Below, one piece after another: positions 6,638-15,910 of a stretch of DNA of 38,026 bases. Each line of letters starts with the position of its first letter. The first letter of the stretch is position 1. Where the stretch lies: NCBI GenBank assembly GCA_030648265.1, contig JAUSHX010000017.1, forward strand, positions 1 to 38,026, read 5' to 3'. Under the pieces are notes generated by a model. That model had not been told where the DNA came from and searched no databases. It saw only the letters and a program-made list of their open reading frames with translations. Position numbers and translations under genes: made by a program. The DNA is from a bacterium. GTDB taxonomy: Bacteria > Patescibacteriota > Minisyncoccia > Phycocordibacterales > UBA2100.

Positions 6638-7708
6638 ATGAAATTAACTCTAAAAGACGGCACAGTGTTTGAGGGCAAAAGCTTCGGCGCCAATGTACCG
6701 GCCGCGGGCGAAGTTGTTTTCAACACAGGAATGGTCGGTTATGTGGAGAGTCTTTCCGACCCCTCATATACAGGGCAAATACTTGTGTTGAGTTATCCGC
6801 TCGTAGGCAATTACGGGGTACCCGACAAGGGATTCTTTGAGTCGGCAAAAATACACGCGGCCGGACTTGTTGTCGCGGAATATTCGGAAAATTATTCGCA
6901 TCACGCCGCGCGCGAGTCGCTCTCGGAATGGCTAAAACGCTCAAAGGTCCCGGCAATAACCGGCATTGACACCCGTGCGCTCACGCAAAAACTCCGAGAA
7001 CACGGCATAATGTTGGGCGTCCTAGACGCCAATCCCGCTAATGCAGTGAGGCGACGCCTCACTGCATTAGATTTCGTTGACCCCAATGAAGAAAATCTCG
7101 TGGCACAGGTGAGTATCAAGAAACCGGAAACGTATGGCGATGGTCCTGCGACCATTGTTCTTGTGGATTGCGGAGCGAAAGAAAATATTCTGCGCTCGCT
7201 TATGCGGCCGGAGACAAAAGTCGTGCGCGTACCATGGGATTACGATTTCACGAATGATACATACGACGGCATCGTAATTTCCAACGGCCCAGGCGACCCG
7301 CAACAATGTGAGGAAACAATCGCAAATTTGCGTAGAGCTATGATTTCCAATAAACCAATTCTCGGTATTTGCCTTGGCACGCAACTTCTTGCGCTTACGG
7401 CCGGCGCCACTACGTACAAACTCAAATACGGACACCGTTCGCAAAATCAGCCGTGCATAGATACCGAGACTCATCGGTGTTACATAACCTCGCAGAATCA
7501 CGGCTACGCCGTAGACGCAAAATCTCTTCCTGCGGATTGGAAAGTATGGTTTACGAACGCAAACGACGGGAGCGTGGAGGGAATAAAACACAGAACAAAA
7601 CCGTGGCGGGCGGTGCAATTTCATCCTGAAGCTTCCCCGGGGCCAACGGACACCGCTTGGATTTTTGACGATTTCGTTCTAAATATTAAGGGTTTACGAA
7701 ACCCTTAA
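6638..7708 (+). CDS. carA: Carbamoyl-phosphate synthase small subunit
   Basis: 356 residues. Supplies ammonia from glutamine to CarB for carbamoyl phosphate. N-terminal small-subunit domain (1-135) with 'GFFESAKIHAAGLVVAEYS' and 'KVPAITGIDTRALTQKLR'. Class I glutamine amidotransferase (about 165-345) with the oxyanion region 'VISNGPGDP', nucleophile Cys in 'GICLGTQLLAL' (the family usually has LGHQ, so His is replaced by Thr), and catalytic His and Glu in 'VQFHPEASPGP'. Two palindromes fall in the gene: 7038-7070 between the domains, encoding 'NAVRRRLTAL', and 7679-7715 over the stop codon, which supplies the last residues 'KGLRNP'. carB follows 39 nt later. Confidence 0.97.
   Translation: MKLTLKDGTVFEGKSFGANVPAAGEVVFNTGMVGYVESLSDPSYTGQILVLSYPLVGNYGVPDKGFFESAKIHAAGLVVAEYSENYSHHAARESLSEWLKRSKVPAITGIDTRALTQKLREHGIMLGVLDANPANAVRRRLTALDFVDPNEENLVAQVSIKKPETYGDGPATIVLVDCGAKENILRSLMRPETKVVRVPWDYDFTNDTYDGIVISNGPGDPQQCEETIANLRRAMISNKPILGICLGTQLLALTAGATTYKLKYGHRSQNQPCIDTETHRCYITSQNHGYAVDAKSLPADWKVWFTNANDGSVEGIKHRTKPWRAVQFHPEASPGPTDTAWIFDDFVLNIKGLRNP
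7038..7070 (+). repeat. Coding palindrome in carA
   Basis: Perfect 16-bp arms ctaatgcagtgaggcg/cgcctcactgcattag around a single A, in frame, encoding 'NAVRRRLTALD' in the linker between CarA domains. The core AGG-CGACG-CCT reads R-R-R-L. The linker is about the usual length, so this may be replacement and not insertion. Confidence 0.85.
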
Positions 7709-7715
7709 TATTTAG
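7679..7715 (+). repeat. Palindrome over the carA stop codon
   Basis: Perfect 17-bp arms ctaaatattaagggttt/aaacccttaatatttag with loop ACG. Outer arms gatttcgt (7671-7678) and acgaaatc (7723-7730) extend it into a longer interrupted hairpin. No T-run follows, so it is not a normal terminator. It adds about six residues to CarA and fills the carA-carB gap. Confidence 0.8.
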
Positions 7716-7747
7716 GGGGATTACGAAATCATTAAATCGATCACCGT

Positions 7748-10700
7748 ATGGAAAAAGTGGAAAAAGTTCTTCTTCTTGGCTCCGGAGGCCTGAAAATCGG
7801 CCAAGCAGGCGAATTTGATTATTCGGGAACACAGGCGATCAAAGCACTCAAAGAGGAGGGTGTACGCGTGGTGCTCATGAATCCTAATATTGCGACAGTT
7901 CAAACGGATGAAGGGCTGGCGGATGCCGTCTATCTCTTGCCTCTCACTCTGCAATTTGCACTTCAAGTAATAAAGAAGGAACGGCCGGATGCGATATTGC
8001 TCGGCTTCGGCGGGCAGACTGCGCTCAACCTCGGGCTTGAGCTTCAAGAGAAAGGAATTCTGACGAAATATAAAGTGCGTGTACTCGGAACTCCTGTGTC
8101 AGTAATAAGGGACACGGAAGACCGCGAGTTATTCGTGAAGCGCCTGCAGGAAATCGGTGTGAAGACCGCGCGCAGTTTCGCGGCGAGAAGCATTGCGGAT
8201 GCGCAAAAAGCTGCGCAAAAAATCGGCTACCCAATAATGGTGCGTGCAGGGTTTGCTCTCGGGGGCCTCGGCTCCGGAATAATTCGCACGCCTGCCGAAC
8301 TCTCACAAAGACTTACAGAAATATTCAAATCCAGCCCGCAGGTTTTGATTGAAGAAGATTTATGCGGATGGAAAGAAGTGGAATATGAAATCGTGCGCGA
8401 CTGCGCCGACAACTGCATTTCCGTTTGCAATATGGAAAACATTGACCCTATGGGAATTCACACAGGCGAAAGCATTGTCGTTGCGCCTTCGCAGACGCTT
8501 TCCAACGAGGAGTACCACCGCCTGCGCGAAATCGCGATTAAAACAATCCGTCATCTTGGCGTCGTCGGAGAATGCAACATTCAATACGCGCTTAATCCGA
8601 AGACGGGCGATTACCGCGTGATTGAAGTAAATGCACGGCTCTCCCGCTCCTCTGCTCTCGCCTCAAAGGCCACGGGTTATCCCCTTGCCTTCATCGCGGC
8701 CAAGCTCGCACTTGGATTCACTTTGCCGGAACTAAAAAATTCTGTCACAAAAACCACGACCGCATGTTTTGAGCCCGCTCTTGATTACATCGTTCTTAAG
8801 ATGCCCCGCTGGGATTTGACCAAATTTGAAAATGCAATTACGCAAATCGGCACCGAAATGAAAAGTGTGGGCGAGGTGATGGCGATTGGAAGAAGTTTTG
8901 AAGAAGTCCTACAAAAAGCGATTCGCATGCTTTCCATCGGCGCAGATGGATTCACGGCGCATAAAAACGGCAATTTCCGCATCCCCCATTATATGGATGA
9001 AATCAAGCATCCAACCACGCGCCGGATTTTTGCACTGGCAGAGGCGCTACGCGCAGGAGTTAGCACGAAGAAAATCTCTACCGCATCCGGCATTGATCCG
9101 TGGTTCTTGGAAAAAATGCAAAACATCATCCTCTGCGCAAAAAAGATATCAAGGTCTCACCTTGATAGAAAAACTATTCTGGGGGCTAAGAAGCTCGGTT
9201 TTTCCGATATTCAAATCGCCACACTTACAAAAAGCACGGAGGATAGGGTACGCAAAGAGAGAAAGCGTCTGAAAGTGCTTCCTGTTATAAAGCAGATAGA
9301 CACGTTGGCAGGCGAATTCCCTGCGCAGACAAATTATCTGTACATAACGTATAACGGAACAAAGAGCGACGTGGTGCACGGCAAAAATAGTGTCGTGGTT
9401 TTGGGAAGCGGGCCGTACTGCATCGGGTCGTCGGTTGAATTTGATTGGTCCAGCGTGCAGGTTTTGAAGACGCTCGCGGAAAATAAATACGAGACGATAA
9501 TGATTAACTCAAATCCGGAAACTGTTTCCACGGATTACGACATGTCCAACCGGCTGTATTTTGAAGAACTTTCGCTTGAGCGCGTTCTGGATATTTATGA
9601 ATTTGAGAAGCCGAAAGGAGTTGTGATTTCAACCGGCGGGCAGATTCCGAACAATCTCGCGCTCCCCCTCCACTCCCGCGGAGTGAAGATTCTTGGTACG
9701 AGCCCGAAAAATATTGACCGTGCGGAAGACAGGCACACGTTCTCAAAATTGCTTGACCGGCTTGCGATTGACCAGCCGGCATGGGTAGAACTTACTACTC
9801 ACAAAGCGGCAGCGAAGGCGGCTCTCAAGCTTGGGTATCCTGTCCTCGTACGCCCCTCATACGTGCTCTCCGGCTCTGCCATGAGCGTCGCATACGACGA
9901 ACCTTCGCTTCTGCGGTATCTCAAAAAGGCAGTAGACATTTCCACGGAGCATCCGGTCGTCATCTCAAAATTCATTGAAAACGCGCGGGAGATTGAAATA
10001 GACGGCGTGGCCTCGCACGGGAAACTTGTCATCTATGCAATCACAGAGCATGTGGAAAACGCCGGCACACATTCCGGCGATGCGACAGTTGTGCTCCCGC
10101 CCCAGCGCACATATCTGGAAACAATCCGCCGTGCCAAGCACGTCACAAAAGGAATCGTAAAAGAGCTGCAAATTACCGGTCCGTTTAATATTCAATTCTT
10201 GGCAAAAGAGAATCACTTGCAGGTTATTGAGTGCAACGTGCGAGCATCGCGCAGTTTCCCATTTGTCTCAAAAGTGACCGGCTACAACTTTATAGATATA
10301 GCGACGCGCGCGATGCTTAAAGAAGATGTTAGTGGGGATTACAGAACGCTTGAATTGGATTTCGTAGCCGTGAAGTCTCCGCAATTCTCATACGCGCGCA
10401 TCAAAGGCGCCGACCCTGTTTCAAATGTGGAAATGGCCTCCACCGGAGAAGTTGCATGTTTCGGGGACTCCTTTGCCGAAGCGCTTATAAAATCCATGCT
10501 TTCGGCCGGTTTTAGATTGCCGAAGAAGAACATTCTGATATCTCTCGGCAAGGAAGAAAACAAAGTGAAGTTGCTTCCCGCGCTTCGCGAACTAGCGAAA
10601 ATGAATTTCAAACTCTTTGCGACCGAACACACGGCTGATTTCATGCGAGAGAATGGAATTGAGTGTGAGAAGGTGTACAAAATCGGTACAAAAAAAGAGC

Positions 10701-10942
10701 CGAGTGTCGGTTCGCTGTTAGATAACGATGGCATTGATCTGATAATTAACATTCCTGGCCGTAATTTCGGCCGCGAGGCCGCCGACGGCTACATCATTCG
10801 TCGAAAAGCAGTTGATATGAATATTCCGCTCATCACCAACCGCCAACTCGCCGAGAGTTTTATCGTAGCATTTTCCGAGATGAATCCTGCGCAATTAAAA
10901 TCCGAATCTGTGAGCATGTACCGAAACAAATCCGAGGTCTAA
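7748..10942 (+). CDS. carB: Carbamoyl-phosphate synthase large subunit
   Basis: 1064 residues, full length (E. coli 1073). Makes carbamoyl phosphate from bicarbonate, ATP and ammonia for pyrimidines or arginine. Two homologous ATP-grasp halves: the first opens with 'LLLGSGGLKIGQAGEFDYSG', the second near residue 545 with 'VVLGSGPYCIGSSVEFDWSS', and both carry ATP-binding 'GYPIMVRAGFALGGLGSG' and 'GYPVLVRPSYVLSGSAM'. A C-terminal MGS-like regulatory domain follows ('KNILISLGKEENKVKLLP', 'DGIDLIINIPGR'). 'MNPNIATVQTDEGLAD' resembles the version in Bacteroidetes and eukaryotic CPSase II more than E. coli. No arginine genes are visible, and pyrB is 18 kb away, so a pyrimidine role is likely. A small palindrome at 9148-9166 lies in the allosteric linker. 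Confidence 0.98.
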   Translation: MEKVEKVLLLGSGGLKIGQAGEFDYSGTQAIKALKEEGVRVVLMNPNIATVQTDEGLADAVYLLPLTLQFALQVIKKERPDAILLGFGGQTALNLGLELQEKGILTKYKVRVLGTPVSVIRDTEDRELFVKRLQEIGVKTARSFAARSIADAQKAAQKIGYPIMVRAGFALGGLGSGIIRTPAELSQRLTEIFKSSPQVLIEEDLCGWKEVEYEIVRDCADNCISVCNMENIDPMGIHTGESIVVAPSQTLSNEEYHRLREIAIKTIRHLGVVGECNIQYALNPKTGDYRVIEVNARLSRSSALASKATGYPLAFIAAKLALGFTLPELKNSVTKTTTACFEPALDYIVLKMPRWDLTKFENAITQIGTEMKSVGEVMAIGRSFEEVLQKAIRMLSIGADGFTAHKNGNFRIPHYMDEIKHPTTRRIFALAEALRAGVSTKKISTASGIDPWFLEKMQNIILCAKKISRSHLDRKTILGAKKLGFSDIQIATLTKSTEDRVRKERKRLKVLPVIKQIDTLAGEFPAQTNYLYITYNGTKSDVVHGKNSVVVLGSGPYCIGSSVEFDWSSVQVLKTLAENKYETIMINSNPETVSTDYDMSNRLYFEELSLERVLDIYEFEKPKGVVISTGGQIPNNLALPLHSRGVKILGTSPKNIDRAEDRHTFSKLLDRLAIDQPAWVELTTHKAAAKAALKLGYPVLVRPSYVLSGSAMSVAYDEPSLLRYLKKAVDISTEHPVVISKFIENAREIEIDGVASHGKLVIYAITEHVENAGTHSGDATVVLPPQRTYLETIRRAKHVTKGIVKELQITGPFNIQFLAKENHLQVIECNVRASRSFPFVSKVTGYNFIDIATRAMLKEDVSGDYRTLELDFVAVKSPQFSYARIKGADPVSNVEMASTGEVACFGDSFAEALIKSMLSAGFRLPKKNILISLGKEENKVKLLPALRELAKMNFKLFATEHTADFMRENGIECEKVYKIGTKKEPSVGSLLDNDGIDLIINIPGRNFGREAADGYIIRRKAVDMNIPLITNRQLAESFIVAFSEMNPAQLKSESVSMYRNKSEV
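9148..9166 (+). repeat. Short coding palindrome in carB
   Basis: 8-bp arms atcaaggt/accttgat around CTC, in frame, encoding 'ISRSHLD'. Its core AGG-TCTCA-CCT reads R-S-H-L, the same phase as the uvrA palindrome (R-F-H-L). No obvious extra length in CarB here, so chance is possible. Confidence 0.45.
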
Positions 10943-10975
10943 TTTCCATTTTTCCGAACCTCTGATAGTATCTGT

Positions 10976-11087
10976 CTAGCTTGAAACCATGCGAGCGCAC
11001 AATTCCCAAGCGATGTCTGCTTGGCCTGCCGAGATATAGGGGTTTGTCGGCTACGGGCTGGGGCCGTCTCTGGTTCTCACGAGCTAG
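10976..11087 (+). ncRNA. Candidate structured RNA downstream of carB (cloverleaf-like)
   Basis: Between the carB stop and the terminator, complementary segments nest as a closing stem ctagct/agctag (10976-10981 with 11082-11087) and aacca/tggtt (10985-10989 with 11071-11075). These enclose three hairpins: ccaagc/gcttgg (11006-11024), gccga/tcggc (11028-11051) and acgg/ccgt (11053-11067). A strong terminator hairpin follows at once. I do not recognise an Rfam family. It could be an independent small RNA or the structured 3' UTR of carB. Confidence 0.4.
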
Positions 11088-11123
11088 CCGGACCTCTCTT
11101 TTCGGTCCGGCTTCATTTTTTCC
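11087..11123 (+). terminator. Terminator between convergent carB and uvrA
   Basis: Perfect 8-bp stem gccggacc/ggtccggc with a 9-nt loop, then TTCATTTTTT on plus. The uvrA stop codon (11113) lies inside the T-tract. Confidence 0.85.
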
Positions 11124-13785
11124 TGAGCACTCGTTTCAAATAGTATCCGGTATGCGAGCCATCAGTTTTAGAGACTTCTTCAGGTGTTCCCTGTGCTACG
11201 ATTTTCCCGCCCCCGGCTCCGCCGTCGGGTCCCATGTCCATAATCCAGTCGGCGCATTTTAAGACATCCAGATTGTGCTCAATCACGACCACGCTGTTCC
11301 CTCTTTCCACCAGCTTCTGGAGAATATCTATGAGCTTCTGCACATCGTCGTAATGAAGTCCGACTGTCGGCTCATCCAAAAGATAAATGGTCTTTGCAGA
11401 AAGCGGGCGATACAGTTCCGACGCTATTTTCACCCTCTGTGCTTCCCCACCGGAAAGTGTTGTCGCGCTTTGTCCGAGTTCAAGATAATCCAGCCCGACA
11501 TCAGAAAGTGTCTTCAAACGGTCAGAAATTGCCGGAACGTCTTCAAAAAATGTCAGAGCCTCCTCTACGGTCATGGAGAGTACGTCGTAAATACTCTTCT
11601 TTTTGTATTTAACCTCCAAAGTTTCTTTCATGAATCGTTTGCCGTTGCACATGTCGCAGGTGACATAGACCGTCGGCAAAAAGTGCATTTCCACGGCGAC
11701 AAGGCCGTTGCCTTGGCACACCTCGCAACGCCCGCCTTTCACATTGAAACTAAAACGCCCCGGCCCCCATCCGCGCGCGCGCGCCTCCTCGCTCATAGCG
11801 AATAAGTCACGAATGTGCGTGAATACGCCCGTGTATGTCGCTGGATTTGAACGTGGCGTGCGCCCTATGGGCGACTGGTCTATCAAAATAGAGCGCGCGA
11901 GATATTCTGTCCCGCTGAATTCTTTGCAGTTATATATTTTTGCCGTGCGATATCGTTTATCAAATCGCGCAAGGAAATTGCGGTGCAATATTTCATAAAG
12001 AAAGGAAGATTTGCCCGAGCCGGATACACCGGTAATCGCCACGAGCTTGCCGAGTGGAATATCCACGTTGAGATTTTGAATGTTGAACTTATTTGCCCCG
12101 CGGATTTTTATCTTTCCCCTATCCGCCGTCCGGCGTTTCTCCGGTGCTGTGATTGAGACCTCCTCGCGCAGATATGAGAGGGTGCGCGAGCCAGATTTAT
12201 TTGTTTTCGCCGTAAGCAGGTCGTCCAGCCAACCATGCGCGACCACGTTTCCTCCATGAATACCCGCACCAGGCCCCAAATCAACGATGTAATCCGAAGC
12301 GAAAATCGTGTCTTCGTCGTGCTCCACCACGATGACGGTGTTGCCGATATCACGCAGATGCTTGAGCGTTTCAATCAATTTGTCGTTGTCGCGCTGGTGC
12401 AATCCTATCGTCGGCTCGTCCAATACGTACAAGGCACCAACAAGACCGGAGCCCAATTGCGAGGCGAGGCGGATACGCTGAGCTTCCCCGCCGGAGAGTG
12501 TGTTCGCCTTTCGATTAAGCGTCAGGTATTCAATGCCGACATTTTGCATGAACCGCAGACGACTCAATATTTCCTTAATGACAACACGCGATATTTCCTC
12601 TTCCTTTTTTGTGAGCTTGAGCCCGTCAAAGAATTTCTGGGCATCGTCTATGGACGATGTTGTAACGTCAACAATGTTCATGCCAGTTTTCTCACTAGTG
12701 CCTTCTGCTTTTTGCCGACCTATGAATACACTCAATGCCTCCGGCCGGAGGCGCGAGCCGTTGCAAACATCGCACGGCTCGTCGCCGAAGAAATACTTGG
12801 AACCAAGCCCGTTGCACGCGGGGCACGCTCCATGCGGGGAATTGAAAGAAAAGAGACGCGGTTCAATTTCAGGAAAAGAAAAACCGTCGTACGGGCACAT
12901 GAATTTCGCCGATACGATGTGCGACGCACCGTCGGCATCTATTATCTTTACTAATCCGTCCGATTCGTGAAGAGCTCTTTCGATCGCTTCAGATGCGCGT
13001 TCGCGCGCGGCCTTTGCATCATCGGTAAATTCAGAAACGAATATTTCGTCCACTACGACGTCTATGTCATGTTTCTTGTTTTTCTCCATCATTATCCGCT
13101 CCCTCAGTTTTTTCTCTTCCCCATCCACAATTACCTTCTCAAATCCTTTATTAAGCAAATCGTAAAGCATTTGGTAGTACTCACCCTTTCGTCCGACGAC
13201 GACAGGCGACGTGATTGTGACTTTTGCAAGCGAAACATTCCTTGTGAGAGATTTCTCCTTTGCTTTACCCACGAGGTGAAACCTCGTGGGTTTCAATGGC
13301 TCAGTTTGGTGTTTTCTTGCGCTATCTACAATTTTTAAGACGGATTCAAGAATTTCTTCGTTTGTATGTTTTTTAACCTCGCGCCCACAGGTTATGCAGT
13401 GCGGTTTGCCTACTCGCGCATAAAGAACGCGCAAATAATCATAGATTTCCGTGATGGTGGCTACCGTGGAACGCGGATTGTTGGAGCGCGATTTTTGGTC
13501 TATTGAAATGGCAGGAGAAAGGCCTGTTATCTCGTCCACATCCGGCTTTTGCATTTGGCGTAAGAATTGGCGGGCATATGCCGAAAGTGATTCCACATAC
13601 TTGCGCTGGCCCTCGGCAAAAATGGTGTCAAACGCCAAAGATGACTTCCCCGAGCCGGAAAGCCCCGTAAACACAACCATTTTATTCCGCGGTATTTCTA
13701 CCGAGATATTCTTTAAATTGTGGGTTCTTGCACCTTTAACAATGATTTTGCTTCCATCCTCCCGATTTTCGTTTGGTTTGGACAT
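11113..13785 (-). CDS. uvrA: UvrABC system protein A, compact form
   Basis: 890 residues from the ATG at 13785 (the track uses an upstream TTG). Damage-sensing ABC ATPase of nucleotide excision repair. Two Walker A motifs ('[14 protein letters not shown]', '[14 protein letters not shown]'), two ABC signatures ('[13 protein letters not shown]', '[13 protein letters not shown]'), and C-terminal zinc module '[24 protein letters not shown]'. Two oddities: the first zinc module reads 'CPYDGFSF', so one of four usual Cys ligands is Asp; and the roughly 85-residue stretch normally between 'CNGLG' and '[11 protein letters not shown]' is reduced to about ten. Residues about 155-185 are longer than usual and contain a palindrome (13267-13291). 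Likely lineage-typical and functional. Confidence 0.97.
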   Translation of the reverse strand: MSKPNENREDGSKIIVKGARTHNLKNISVEIPRNKMVVFTGLSGSGKSSLAFDTIFAEGQRKYVESLSAYARQFLRQMQKPDVDEITGLSPAISIDQKSRSNNPRSTVATITEIYDYLRVLYARVGKPHCITCGREVKKHTNEEILESVLKIVDSARKHQTEPLKPTRFHLVGKAKEKSLTRNVSLAKVTITSPVVVGRKGEYYQMLYDLLNKGFEKVIVDGEEKKLRERIMMEKNKKHDIDVVVDEIFVSEFTDDAKAARERASEAIERALHESDGLVKIIDADGASHIVSAKFMCPYDGFSFPEIEPRLFSFNSPHGACPACNGLGSKYFFGDEPCDVCNGSRLRPEALSVFIGRQKAEGTSEKTGMNIVDVTTSSIDDAQKFFDGLKLTKKEEEISRVVIKEILSRLRFMQNVGIEYLTLNRKANTLSGGEAQRIRLASQLGSGLVGALYVLDEPTIGLHQRDNDKLIETLKHLRDIGNTVIVVEHDEDTIFASDYIVDLGPGAGIHGGNVVAHGWLDDLLTAKTNKSGSRTLSYLREEVSITAPEKRRTADRGKIKIRGANKFNIQNLNVDIPLGKLVAITGVSGSGKSSFLYEILHRNFLARFDKRYRTAKIYNCKEFSGTEYLARSILIDQSPIGRTPRSNPATYTGVFTHIRDLFAMSEEARARGWGPGRFSFNVKGGRCEVCQGNGLVAVEMHFLPTVYVTCDMCNGKRFMKETLEVKYKKKSIYDVLSMTVEEALTFFEDVPAISDRLKTLSDVGLDYLELGQSATTLSGGEAQRVKIASELYRPLSAKTIYLLDEPTVGLHYDDVQKLIDILQKLVERGNSVVVIEHNLDVLKCADWIMDMGPDGGAGGGKIVAQGTPEEVSKTDGSHTGYYLKRVLRKK
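13267..13291 (-). repeat. Coding palindrome in uvrA
   Basis: 11-bp perfect arms acccacgaggt/acctcgtgggt around GAA, in frame, encoding 'PTRFHLVGK' in a stretch where UvrA is normally about 25 residues shorter. Gene-strand core AGG-TTTCA-CCT reads R-F-H-L. Confidence 0.8.
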
Positions 13786-13831
13786 ATAACGCAAACCATC
13801 CCCCGCTTTACGCTAGGGGTTGGTACGGAGC

Positions 13832-13837
13832 AATATA
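13832..13837 (-). promoter_or_regulatory. Extended -10 for uvrA
   Basis: TGC-TATATT on minus, about 46 nt upstream of the uvrA ATG. The short leader can form cccc-tagcgtaaagc-gggg, close to the ribosome entry site. No clear -35. Confidence 0.4.
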
Positions 13838-13845
13838 GCATCTTG

Positions 13846-13881
13846 GCATAAAAGGAAAAGGCGGAGGTGGCTCACCGCCTT
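13846..13881 (-). terminator. Terminator of the 13893-14300 gene
   Basis: Stem aaggcgg/ccgcctt (13858-13881) with a 10-nt loop, followed on minus by TTCCTTTTATG, 12 nt after the stop codon. Confidence 0.65.
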
Positions 13882-13892
13882 CCCCCGCCTTA

Positions 13893-14300
13893 CTATTGCC
13901 ATCGCCAGATTCTCTGGTATTGTTTTCCAGCGATGTACCCGCCGAAGCAATCAAAGACGACGTCAAAAAAAGTGTCCCAATTGCCCTGCGGTACATAGTC
14001 CGTAATGATAAGGAAGATTCTCTCCAATCTTTCCCACCCTAAACCGACGAGCAGACCAGACGCCACTCCGGCTAACGGAAGACCGAAGCGTAGAATTGCC
14101 CACCTGAAACGTGCGGGGCAATTGGCGAGTACCAAGAACACCAAAATGCATGCTCCGGCCCCACCAGTGAAATGCATGATCTTGTCGTACCAAAGAGATT
14201 CCACGAAAAAGCCGTGCACACGCTGTACAAAGAACATTACTACTAACACCACTGCCAACAGCATCCCTGGCAGGACGAACAGACTGAACTGCCTTTTCAT
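13893..14300 (-). CDS. Small membrane protein with conserved polar helix residues
   Basis: 135 residues from the ATG at 14300, chosen because AAGGA lies 7 nt upstream; the track adds 20 residues. Four hydrophobic segments. Polar residues sit inside or beside them: 'YDKIMHFTGGAGAC', 'GWERLERIF', 'DTFFDVVFDCFGGYIAGKQ'. The H..GG, WE and DT..D pattern recalls DUF2238/VanZ-like small membrane proteins of unknown function. It follows the cupin gene by 62 nt on the same strand and has its own ribosome site and terminator. Family match is tentative. Confidence 0.6.
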   Translation of the reverse strand: MKRQFSLFVLPGMLLAVVLVVMFFVQRVHGFFVESLWYDKIMHFTGGAGACILVFLVLANCPARFRWAILRFGLPLAGVASGLLVGLGWERLERIFLIITDYVPQGNWDTFFDVVFDCFGGYIAGKQYQRIWRWQ

Positions 14301-14362
14301 GGAAGTTCCTTTAGCGTTATTTGTCAGTGCGTAGGCTACCACAAACGAGGATTCTGGCAAAG

Positions 14363-14938
14363 TTACGACAGAGGAATACTGTCCAAGTCTTCCGAGCGGA
14401 TCTCCTTATACAACGGATTACGCACGAGCGCAGGCGCGCCGTCTTTCTCAACAACATAATATGCAAAGCCGCGCATTTTTTTGACCATTTCGTAGTCCGC
14501 ATGCCCCGGCATTGAGGCGGAGTCGTTCGCCCCCAAAACAGGGCTATCATCAGAGGTTACAAGCCACGTCTTCCCCGTATTTACCACCAAATGACCATAT
14601 CCGGCAGGCATATACACCGAATCGCCCGCCTTTACTTTGATTGCCTTAAATTCCTCCACGCGGTCTATTTGAGGTACGCCATTCTCGTCCACAAGTTTTT
14701 GCAAGAGCGCGATTCCCTCTCCCTCAAGAATTACGTACGTCTCATCCAAATTTCCTACGTGATAGTGGCCGTATGTTTTTATGTATTCACCACCCACGGT
14801 GCCGCTTTCCCAGACCGTGATATTCCGTTTTTCGGAACCTCCGCGAATCATGTAGTAATGAACCGCTGGCCCCGTTGCATCCGGATGCATCAAAACTTCC
14901 TTCATTTTTTCGTGCGTTCTCACTGCAAGCGGTTCCAT
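14363..14938 (-). CDS. Cupin-type glucose-6-phosphate isomerase
   Basis: 191 residues. Single cupin barrel of the archaeal-type phosphoglucose isomerase family, which interconverts glucose-6-phosphate and fructose-6-phosphate using a bound metal ion. The signature 'KTYGHYHVGNLDETYVILEGEG' contains the two His and the Glu metal ligands (usual form HxH..E), and 'VYMPAGYGHLVVNTG' supplies the third His of the second cupin motif. The C-terminal 30 residues are outside the barrel. It sits 44 nt after murB on the same strand. The family is common in archaea and scattered in bacteria, so it likely replaces the classical Pgi here (inference). Confidence 0.88.
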   Translation of the reverse strand: MEPLAVRTHEKMKEVLMHPDATGPAVHYYMIRGGSEKRNITVWESGTVGGEYIKTYGHYHVGNLDETYVILEGEGIALLQKLVDENGVPQIDRVEEFKAIKVKAGDSVYMPAGYGHLVVNTGKTWLVTSDDSPVLGANDSASMPGHADYEMVKKMRGFAYYVVEKDGAPALVRNPLYKEIRSEDLDSIPLS

Positions 14939-14982
14939 AAGGGTAGTTTACAGTTTACAGACTACAGTTTACAGAGAATTAA

Positions 14983-15909
14983 TCAAGAAAGGATAACCGC
15001 CTCTTCTTTCAACTGCACACCGAACTTTACCTCCACAGCTTTCTTAATATCCTCCGCCAGTTGTTTAACTTCGCGTGCGGTAGCGCCTCCCTCGTTCACG
15101 ATGTAGTTAGGGTGTTGGAGGCTTGCGATTGCCCCGCCGATTTTTACCCCTTTCATCCCCGCCTTATCAATAAGCCAGCCGGCAGGAACGCGGTTTTCTC
15201 GGGATTTCTGATTTTGGTCTGTTTCAAACAATTCTTGCACCTCGCGCGACACGACAGGATTCATGAAATAAGAACCCGCGGCCCGAACATTTTGCAAGTG
15301 ACGTTTTTCGCGCTCTGCTATAGTTTCCTCAATCAGGCGGCTTCCATCCGAGCTATCCACGCCCCGAAGCTCAATGGCGACATTGGTAATAATCCATTCG
15401 GGATTATCTTTAAAGAAACTGTGCCGGTACGAGAAGTCACAACCGGCATTTGGGAACTCCCTGATTTCCGCAGTCGCAGAATTCAGCGCGCGAACTTTAA
15501 TCGGAAAATCTTTAATCTCCGTACCGAACGCGCCCGCATTACCCCGCATGGCGCCACCAATTGTGCCTGGGATACCCGCTAGCTTTTCCCATCCGCCCAA
15601 ATTCTTCTCACTCGCGGCGCGGATCAGTTCAAGCAAATTACATCCGGCGTCCGCTTCTAATACGCGTTCGGAAATCGCGAACGCACCTTTTGTCATGTGA
15701 ATGACGAGTTTGTTTAGCCCTTTGTCGGGAACAAGAATGTTGCTTCCGCCGGAAAGTATAACAAAGGCAATTTCCTTTCCCTTCGCCCACAGAATAGCCT
15801 CCCGCATTTCATCTTCCGTTCGGACATCTACAAAATACTTCGCAGGCCCGCCGATTTTAAACGTAGTCAAGGGCGCTAAGGGCACATTTTCTTGGATGCT
15901 TATTGTCAT
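14983..15909 (-). CDS. murB: UDP-N-acetylenolpyruvoylglucosamine reductase
   Basis: 308 residues from the ATG at 15909, one nt after the uvrB stop; the extra N-terminus in the track overlaps uvrB and is not MurB-like. FAD enzyme that completes UDP-MurNAc for peptidoglycan. 'PLAPLTTFKIGGPAKYFV' opens the FAD domain, 'VILSGGSNILV' binds the cofactor, 'GWEKLAGIPGTIGGAMRGNAGAFG' is the central motif, 'YRHSFF' carries the conserved Arg and 'AGSYFMNPV' the catalytic Ser. The C-terminus has 'IDKAGMKGVKIGGA' and the catalytic Glu region. The tight junction with uvrB implies translational coupling between repair and cell-wall genes. Confidence 0.96.
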   Translation of the reverse strand: MTISIQENVPLAPLTTFKIGGPAKYFVDVRTEDEMREAILWAKGKEIAFVILSGGSNILVPDKGLNKLVIHMTKGAFAISERVLEADAGCNLLELIRAASEKNLGGWEKLAGIPGTIGGAMRGNAGAFGTEIKDFPIKVRALNSATAEIREFPNAGCDFSYRHSFFKDNPEWIITNVAIELRGVDSSDGSRLIEETIAEREKRHLQNVRAAGSYFMNPVVSREVQELFETDQNQKSRENRVPAGWLIDKAGMKGVKIGGAIASLQHPNYIVNEGGATAREVKQLAEDIKKAVEVKFGVQLKEEAVILS

Positions 15910-15910
15910 A

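Noticed and set aside
10981-11262. 93-codon plus-strand ORF after carB
   Set aside because: Covers the structured RNA candidate, the terminator and the antisense of uvrA; no start signal.
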